From positions 1,112,533 to 1,176,532 of the forward strand of contig SCFE01000049.1 in NCBI GenBank assembly GCA_004352715.1: a stretch of 64,000 nucleotides of DNA. Reading direction: 5' to 3'. This DNA is from Hofstenia miamia (Eukaryota > Xenacoelomorpha > Acoela). Shown here in pieces: positions 52,001 to 61,000 of the stretch. The notes under the pieces were generated by a model. That model had not been told where the DNA came from. It made no database searches and saw only the letters and a program-made list of their open reading frames with translations. The first letter of the stretch is position 1. Each line of letters starts with the position of its first letter. Position numbers and translations under genes: made by a program.

Positions 52001-55000
52001 TGTATATTAATACATTTCTACATTTTTTAAATTTAATTCGTGTACTTTTGGTAAACTTTTTGCTAACGAGTAGAGTATAGTAGAGGACGTTCGGGTACAT
52101 GTAGGGTAGAGTAGGCTAACCAGGGTAGGATTTTTAATGTCGTAGTTTATATTGTCGTAATTTTTTAATGTCGTAATTTTTTAATGTCGTAATTTATTAA
52201 TGTCGTAATTTTTTAATGTCGTTCTTATTAATTGTTATTGTTGCAAATAACTTTTCTTACCCTAACTCAAAACCTTATTTCTATATTATTTTATAGACCT
52301 AAACCCTAACCCAAATTTCTATTTTTTCATCATTTTTAAACAAAGCCCTAACTCAATTTAAATATATTTAATAAAATAAATTTACGACATTAAAAAATTG
52401 CGACATTAAAAAACTACGACATTAAAAAATTACATTAATGAACGGTCAAAGTTTCTAAGGGACGACATTATAAAATTCGGCATTAAAAACCTTCCCTGAT
52501 AACCACAACCTTTTAGTTTAAATAGAGAGAATACATCTTTGTATTTTAAATTGGTCTCGAAATCTTTTAAGTTAGTTATACGATAACCTGATCTTGGAAG
52601 GTTTTAAGCTTCTGTAAATTCAGGCTGGCTCAGGTTTTCACTCGCCTTCAGTAGGGGCATCAGGTTTAAAGTAGCATTAATTCAAAACATTTACATATAT
52701 TTATATATTACTACTATGCAGACTTGTCAACATTTCCTAAACAAGATTATAGGAAAGGCATACTGACTGCAAAAAATAAGAAAAATCTCCATAATCAAAT
52801 TAACAAACAGAACTATAAACTTTTTTCCTAAAATAGGCTTCTTTTGGGCTCGTTGTGTATCAAATACTGTGCTCAAGCTCGGCTCGGTCTGCTCGTTGAC
52901 AAGTCTGACTCTATGTATCACTTGTTTATTATTAAATTTCACTTAGGTAAACATTGATGCTGGAACTTGGGTTGCATCAGATTCATTGGATACTCATGTC
53001 TTCACTGGACTTGCCCCTGAATACGAGGAGCATACCTTGCAAGTGCGTTCCGTGGGCGGGTGCATATCCTGTGATACATCTGGTTCTCCAGAATCTTCTG
53101 TGTCAAGTCCAGTTACTGTATCAATGTGTTCAATTCCACTAACGCCAGTTCTTAACGGCTTTTCACCAATTACACCGTCTTCTGCAATGTTGACGTGGAA
53201 TGTTGCATCCGATTGTGATTCTTACATAGTTGAACGAAATGGCTTGGGTGAATATTTACATTTTAAATCTTAGTATAACATTGCAGAAGTTTTCTAATTC
53301 GAAAAGAGAACGTAACTACTGCGTTCATTTTAAGCAATTTTTTAATGAATTTTGCTAGTTCAGTATTTTCACAGTTTTTTTCGAATTTTTGTTCAGATAA
53401 ACAAATATTTGATATTTATTTGTTGTAAATTAATTTATTTCTGATTTTTTATAAGCCGTCACTAATGTATTATAGATGTACGCCGCTATTTCGATATTTC
53501 CTTAGTTCGTATTCAGACGGGTTTTACAGTCCCGCCAGATATAGCCAAGCCATGCGGTATCCTGGCAGGTTTTTCACTATTCTAGAGAAACAATTAAATC
53601 ATGAACTTTGATAGTCTATCTTCAATCATTATTATTAGAAATACACCCTATCTGTTGCTTTCACTTGGCATGTTTGATAAAACCCTCTAATTACATTATG
53701 TTGATAAAACCTGCCAAATGTAACTACAGCCTTGGAAATCCTTTATATATTGCAAACATTCTTTATTAATAAGTTTTTGCTGTTTTTAATGAATTTTTAT
53801 CGTTAAGCATCATGTAGATTGAATTTTGATCATACTTTTGGATGATTGACTACGATGGATATGATTTATATTAATGTTAAATTCCAAAGTTAATCAATCT
53901 TTATAAATAAAGATTTCAACCCAATTTTTCAAAATGAGATTTTGATAAAATTGACGGAACCTTGTGGGTTGCCATTGATTTCATATTCTAATCATATTAA
54001 TCGGATTTCCCATTCAATTTTTATGATAATAATCCATGAACCGTTTAAATAAAAAACTCTTTAGAGATTGCTGTTCTTGGAAATGTGTCACAATACATGG
54101 ATACCACTCTCATTCCGGGTTCCGCTTATACATACAAACTCGTCTGTCGAAAATGTTCTCCTATTGTTTCCAGTACTTCTGCTGAATTTTTCGCTTGCTC
54201 AACTCCTGAAAGTCCTCCATTCTGTGAAGCGATTGGTAACTGCATTTAATCCCATTATTGAAAATGAACATTATTTATTTCAAAATTCGGGCGCAGTAAA
54301 TTGTTTTTATATTTTTAAAGATACCAATACGCCGTTTGAAAATGCATAANNNNNNNNNNNNNNNNNNNNNNNNNNNNNNNNNNNNNNNNNNNNNNNNNNN
54401 NNNNNNNNNNNNNNNNNNNNNNNNNNNNNNNNNNNNNNNNNNNNNNNNNNNNNNNNNNNNNNNNNNNNNNNNNNNNNNNNNNNNNNNNNNNNNNNNNNNN
54501 NNNNNNNNNNNNNNNNNNNNNNNNNNNNNNNNNNNNNNNNNNNNNNNNNNNNNNNNNNNNNNNNNNNNNNNNNNNNNNNNNNNNNNNNNNNNNNNNNNNN
54601 NNNNNNNNNNNNNNNNNNNNNNNNNNNNNNNNNNNNNNNNNNNNNNNNNNNNNNNNNNNNNNNNNNNNNNNNNNNNNNNNNNNNNNNNNNNNNNNNNNNN
54701 NNNNNNNNNNNNNNNNNNNNNNNNNNNNNNNNNNNNNNNNNNNNNNNNNNNNNNNNNNNNNNNNNNNNNNNNNNNNNNNNNNNNNNNNNNNNNNNNNNNN
54801 NNNNNNNNNNNNNNNNNNNNNNNNNNNNNNNNNNNNNNNNNNNNNNNNNNNNNNNNNNNNNNNNNNNNNNNNNNNNNNNNNNNNNNNNNNNNNNNNNNNN
54901 NNNNNNNNNNNNNNNNNNNNNNNNNNNNNNNNNNNNNNNNNNNNNNNNNNNNNNNNNNNNNNNNNNNNNNNNNNNNNNNNNNNNNNNNNNNNNNNNNNNN

Positions 55001-58000
55001 NNNNNNNNNNNNNNNNNNNNNNNNNNNNNNNNNNNNNNNNNNNNNNNNNNNNNNNNNNNNNNNNNNNNNNNNNNNNNNNNNNNNNNNNNNNNNNNNNNNN
55101 NNNNNNNNNNNNNNNNNNNNNNNNNNNNNNNNNNNNNNNNNNNNNNNNNNNNNNNNNNNNNNNNNNNNNNNNNNNNNNNNNNNNNNNNNNNNNNNNNNNN
55201 NNNNNNNNNNNNNNNNNNNNNNNNNNNNNNNNNNNNNNNNNNNNNNNNNNNNNNNNNNNNNNNNNNNNNNNNNNNNNNNNNNNNNNNNNNNNNNNNNNNN
55301 NNNNNNNNNNNNNNNNNNNNNNNNNNNNNNNNNNNNNNNNNNNNNNNNNATTTTGAACATTTGCTATGAATACTTTCTTCTTTTATGATTCATCGTTTTG
55401 GACATTGTAACCTCAGTAAGTTGTTTTAGACTCGCTACACTGCATATTCTATGATGAATGATTCGTTTTTTATTCCTACTCTTCTGAATAAAGTTAGATT
55501 TCTCGTAAAATGAAGCGTCTGGTTACTTTTGTTACACCCTGTATATAAAGCATTAACGGCACATATGTTGATCCAACCTTAATCCAGTTTGTTGATTTCA
55601 AACTTGATCAAAAGCATTGTGGTAAAACGTTGATACAAATATTTTGTCCAATTAAATTTGCTAGTTAAATAGTTAAACGATTCCGGACAAGAATCATTTG
55701 TAATTAAATGTTTACATCATTTAGGCATCAATGATCATGGCATTCTAAATGCTTGGATATACCCTTCAAATGGAAACGCAGACGGGTTTACAACTACTAT
55801 CGAGAACGGTTCTCCAGTTAATGTCTCTTCTGCATTGAGTCACGCGTACGCCATTTCAGATCCGACTCGTTTCTACACATTCTGCGTCAAATCATACATT
55901 TATTGTTCTGCAACAGGTGGGTCTGCTATTTCATTTTTCATAACCATTAATTTTATCATTTACAACAACTTGAGGCAATATTCGTATAATATATTTGATT
56001 TCAGAACACTGGCATCTTTATTCTTTTATTTTATTAATATCCACTGAAGATAGTTTAGCATTTATTTTAAATTTAAATGGAATAATTATGATTCTAGCAC
56101 TATTATTAGGATTTAATCTAAATTTATGTCGCATGTTTTCTCGCATTCACGTACTTAATAAAATAGCACTCATAAATAATTTTCTAAGGCTTTTTGAATT
56201 ATTAATTTCAGGAGAGGTTATTGAAAGTGCATGCTTCAACTGCAGTGGATGGAGTAGCCCCGAAGCTCCAGTTTTAACTGCCGTGTCGGTGTCGACTACA
56301 TCTATTAGATTAGATGTTACTGATAATAACCAGGGAGCGTTTTATCCAGCCTACAGGTTTGTGATTTTGAAGCAAATTGAATTATCATAGCATGTATGCT
56401 TACATCTTAGAACAATATCATTACAATTTTTTTATAAAGGCGAGGTTTTTATCTGCTCTTATCATTTTTAATGTTTGAATAATTACTAATCCAATGTTTC
56501 CTTTATGTCATGTCGAGGATTTCTATATCAATAACGAGATGTTACCATATTACATCATAGAAATCTACTCGCGAACATAAAATGTATACTTTGCAACGGC
56601 TTTAGTAACTCATTTTGCCAAATAAGTTCGCTCCATTTATTGCTAAAGAAATCCATGATTCAGATAATCGAAGTTCATAAATAAAAATTTAAATAATATG
56701 CTTTAGTTTAAATTAGTTAAGATTAGCATATTTTGCAAGCTAAGAAGGAACAATATTGTGAAAATTTTTCTATTTACTGACTTTTCTTAGAAATTTGGAT
56801 CTTTTTACAAATATCCCCTCAATCANACCAATATCTTCTGTAAAATCATCTCCCGAATCATCTCCATCATCTCCTGACATATCAGAGTCTACTTGAAACG
56901 TTTGTAATACCACATGGGGGCTCCTACGCATTGGCCGAGACATTATATCTGCAATACAAGCCGTGATAATACGTAAATAAGAAATGCGTCAAAAGGCAGT
57001 AGAGAGAGTAACTGGTGCAAACGAAAGTACTCAGTAAACAAAAGTCATGTAATATCACTTGTATTGGACTCTTGCGACACTGTACATTACATGAGAAAAG
57101 ATGAATTGAGTCAAATTTGACTCTTCCGTAGTTCTAGCGTTAAATAATACGCTTTAGTTTAAATTAGTTAAAATTTGCATATTTTGCAAGCTAAGAAGAA
57201 ACAATATTGTGAAAATTTTTCTATTTACTGACTTTTCTTAGAAATTTGGATCTTTTTACAAATATCCCCTCAATCAACAGTTTTCCTTATACAGATACCG
57301 GCCTCGATTGTGGTACCAATTACAGCTATTTCGTCTATTCTGAAAGAAATGGTCTGCGGAATGCTTCAAACACCGCTGATTCTTGCACATGTATGAAATT
57401 GTTAATTTTTATATTATGAATTCGCCCGGTATACTGAAAGCTTTCACCAAAATTGTTGAACGAAAATGAAAAATTATGTAGTCTCGAGTATTTGTGCTTC
57501 TCACATGCCATCTAGCGTGCATGCTAATCTAAATTGATGAAATTTAGCGTTTTCAAGTAGAAATTTGATTAGAGGGAATTTTTTCAATGCTGTCAATATT
57601 GCCATTAATTTTTTTGTTTGTTAACTTTATTTTTTACACGTCACTTTCTGATCATGACCAAGTGTAGCCAATGACAGTTATTTTAAATTATTCATTTCTA
57701 TTGATTTTTCAAATTTAGTCCCTGACGATCCTCATAGTCAATGTCAGTTATTTTTAAATGATTCATTTCTATTGATTTTTCAAATTTAGTCCCTGACGAT
57801 CCCCATAGTCTAAGTGAAGTCGATGTCAGTAGTTCTTCTCTTCAGTTCATCTGGCAGCCTCCTGAATGCGGACTTCGGGACGGATTCAATGTCATCATGG
57901 ACGCCGGCGCTCCTACTAATGTATATGACGTTGTTACTAAAACTTTTACAGGCCTGACTTCCGCCACCCAATTTTCACTAAGTGTGGCCTCCTACATTTA

Positions 58001-61000
58001 TTGCAATTCGGAAATAGTTACATCTAATTACATTCCCATTTTTGGTTACACTAGTAAGTTCTTTAACAGCAGTCTGTATACAAAATCCCTAGTATTGATA
58101 TTTTATTGAATTTTCTGAATTGTGGATATATTGAATCAGAGTTGGCATGTTTTAAACAGGACCTGTTTAAAACATGTATTAAAAACTGTTTAAAACAACT
58201 ATTTTTTGAATTGTTTTTTAAATGTTTTTTTTTCAAATGTGTATCAGGATGTTTAAAAAATAATTTTTGGATTTCGTCCATTCAAAATAGAAAACTTACG
58301 TTTTATTTACATGTATGATTCGAAAATTAAATGTTGATAAGTTTAGCATTATTTAAAGTTTGCCACCATGTGTTTTTGCAAAATTTTCGTGACTTGACCT
58401 GATTTTTTCTAAAAACAAAAAAATTGGTTTAAACGTTTAAAACGTTTTTTTTTGGTAATAAGACACTTTTTGCCAACCTTGTATTGAATAGAAATTTTAT
58501 ACTAGAACCCCTGCCGCCGATTATTGCCAGTGCAATTCCACAAGATACCACATCAATTACTGTAACGTTTTCTACCACAGACTCTGGCGTTACATTCAAT
58601 TTGCTGCATTTCGGTGTGGAAGTGACTCAAGGAATAACATCTCCGCACGTAGACAGTGGACTAACACCTGGATCTCCTTATACCTACACGGTGGTTGCTA
58701 TGAAATATGGAAGACGTAGCATACCTACAGAAGTTCCCGTTTTAACATGCACTTGTAAGATTTGGTTCATAAAGTTATTTTTTAAATCTTTTTAATATTA
58801 GCTAGTAAAAGATTCATTGCTTAATTCGATTGTTAGTTTCAGGTATTGTGTTAACCCTAATATGCACAGGGTCTCATTAATGATACAAGCTGTTTCGTCC
58901 ACATTCTTAAGAAAGTTTTTCAAGCTTAGTAAGAATTATGCAAATTTTCGGGTATTGATGCATCTGATGGCCAATATGCTCTTAAGTTAAAAGCTATATT
59001 TGTGCTAGAATAATTTTTTACTTTTTACAGGTAGAGAAAATGTAATGTTCAATAAAACTAATCGTTGGGTATAACTTTATTATTGATAAATCAAGAAATG
59101 AAAATCAATGTAAATATATATATATATATATATAACGAGTGATCAATAAAAATCCGTACTAATTGAAAATTATATCGTATTGAGGCACAACTTATCACAC
59201 AGTATATCAAGATGTAATGAAACAATGAAGTTAAACGAAAATTGTATATAATTCAAACGTGATATCAACACATTTTAATGGTTTCAAATCCGTCATTGTG
59301 TGCTTTAGTGAGTCTTTGCTTAACCTTCTTCATCATCTCACAAACTCTATTTTTTACAATCTTTTGTCGTAAACAGTATTTTATTCCAAAAAAATCCTCT
59401 ATAGGCCTCATTTGAGGTGCATTTGGAGGGTTGGTGTTTTTAGTAACAAAGTTGATGCCAAATTCTTCAAATGCATTTAAAGTGTCATGGGCATAATGGC
59501 TTGAAGCAAGATCAGGTCAAAAGATGTAGTCACTCTCTTGATAAACGTCTTCAATAAATGGTAATAATAATTTATTTGCCTTTGCGACCTAGGGTCGAAT
59601 TTAAAGGAGAAATTTTAAATTATATGCAGTAGTCTATTTTCTCGTCGACTCTCTACACTTGCAAAAGAATGCTTCTTCAAATTAGTTCGTCTGTTACATG
59701 AGACGAATTTTCGAGCATCTCGTAAATGATAGTTTAGCTTTTTGCCATCTGGCTGTAACCAATGCAATGGATGGTTTTCATCATTGGATAATCTATACCA
59801 TAATTTCTTGCAATTTCTTCACGACGATTGTATAAAATTTGTGAATTGAGATTTTTGCATATAGTATTGTAATCTTTATTGGGCGATATTATTTTCCAAA
59901 TAAGTCTCATTGGATATGGTTGTTTTAGAGGGAAAGAAGTAAGGTTTTGTAATGGCACTTGGCGAAATTGTGATTCACATTAGCAGTCGCCGCTCAAACT
60001 TTTTTGCAGGCTTCGTCTTCAAATGATCAGAAGTATCATCATTACATGATCCATAATAAAAATTGTTACTGGGTATATTGGTATATCTCAAAGTAAAGTA
60101 GGTTTCATTATCCATGATTACATCTGGCCAACCCTCATTCTCCATTAATCGATAAAACCTCTGGCCTCTCACACTTTGAACTTCTTTCTGGTTTTTTTTC
60201 ACCAACTGTATTTTTTCTTTCTAAATGCAAGTATCCCATTTGAACTAAAAACATAATTAATATACGGTTGTGAGACATCAAATTTTGAAGCCAATTGCCT
60301 TTGAGAAAAGCCTCCGCCTAACGCCAAATCACAGGTTGCATTACGATTTCATCTGGTCTCCTTGATCCTTGAGCTCATTCAATGGATCCAACAGTCTCAT
60401 ATCTGTTTAAACATCATAAATAGTTTGCTTTGCCACGTTAAATGAATATTAATATCGATCAAAGTTTTAGAAACACATCAAGCATTTATTGCTTAATTTG
60501 TGATAGTCTATGTGATATTCCTTAATATGATATAATTTTCAGTTCAAAATTTTGAATATCCCTTCACAGATTTTACAAAATACATGTGATGTTTGGGGTA
60601 ATTACTTATTTTTTTTTAGTTAATGAACTGTAATCAAGTAATCCACTTCAATTCACATGCCTAGTTCATCATTTTTATTTCACAGTTAAGATTTCATTTT
60701 CTACCCTTGAAGGTTTGCTGAAGTTGAAGGTTACTATATAGATCATTACAGTGATGTATTTTGAAGTTGACTTTATGTTTGAAGTGTGATTTGACACTTC
60801 ATAAGATGTCGCGTCACTTTTTTTAGGTCCAATTTCATCAGCAGTTTCAAGAAATTCTATATGATACCTTGGGAATATATAAAATTATTGTGTTGTTATC
60901 AGTTATCGCCATTTTGTTACAGTGAAGTCATAAACTCTTCCAATGAGCTTATTTCGTGTGTTACTAGTCATATTGATACATAATGACATTTGTATATTAA

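Noticed and set aside
52954-53142. Plus-strand ORF overlapping the Fn3 exon at 52947
   Set aside because: It is in another frame than the Fn3 domain and has no supported splice context.
58106-58318. Pair of overlapping ORFs with TTTAAAAC-rich sequence
   Set aside because: Simple-repeat-like intron sequence (repeated TGTTTAAAA motifs), coding on both strands by chance.
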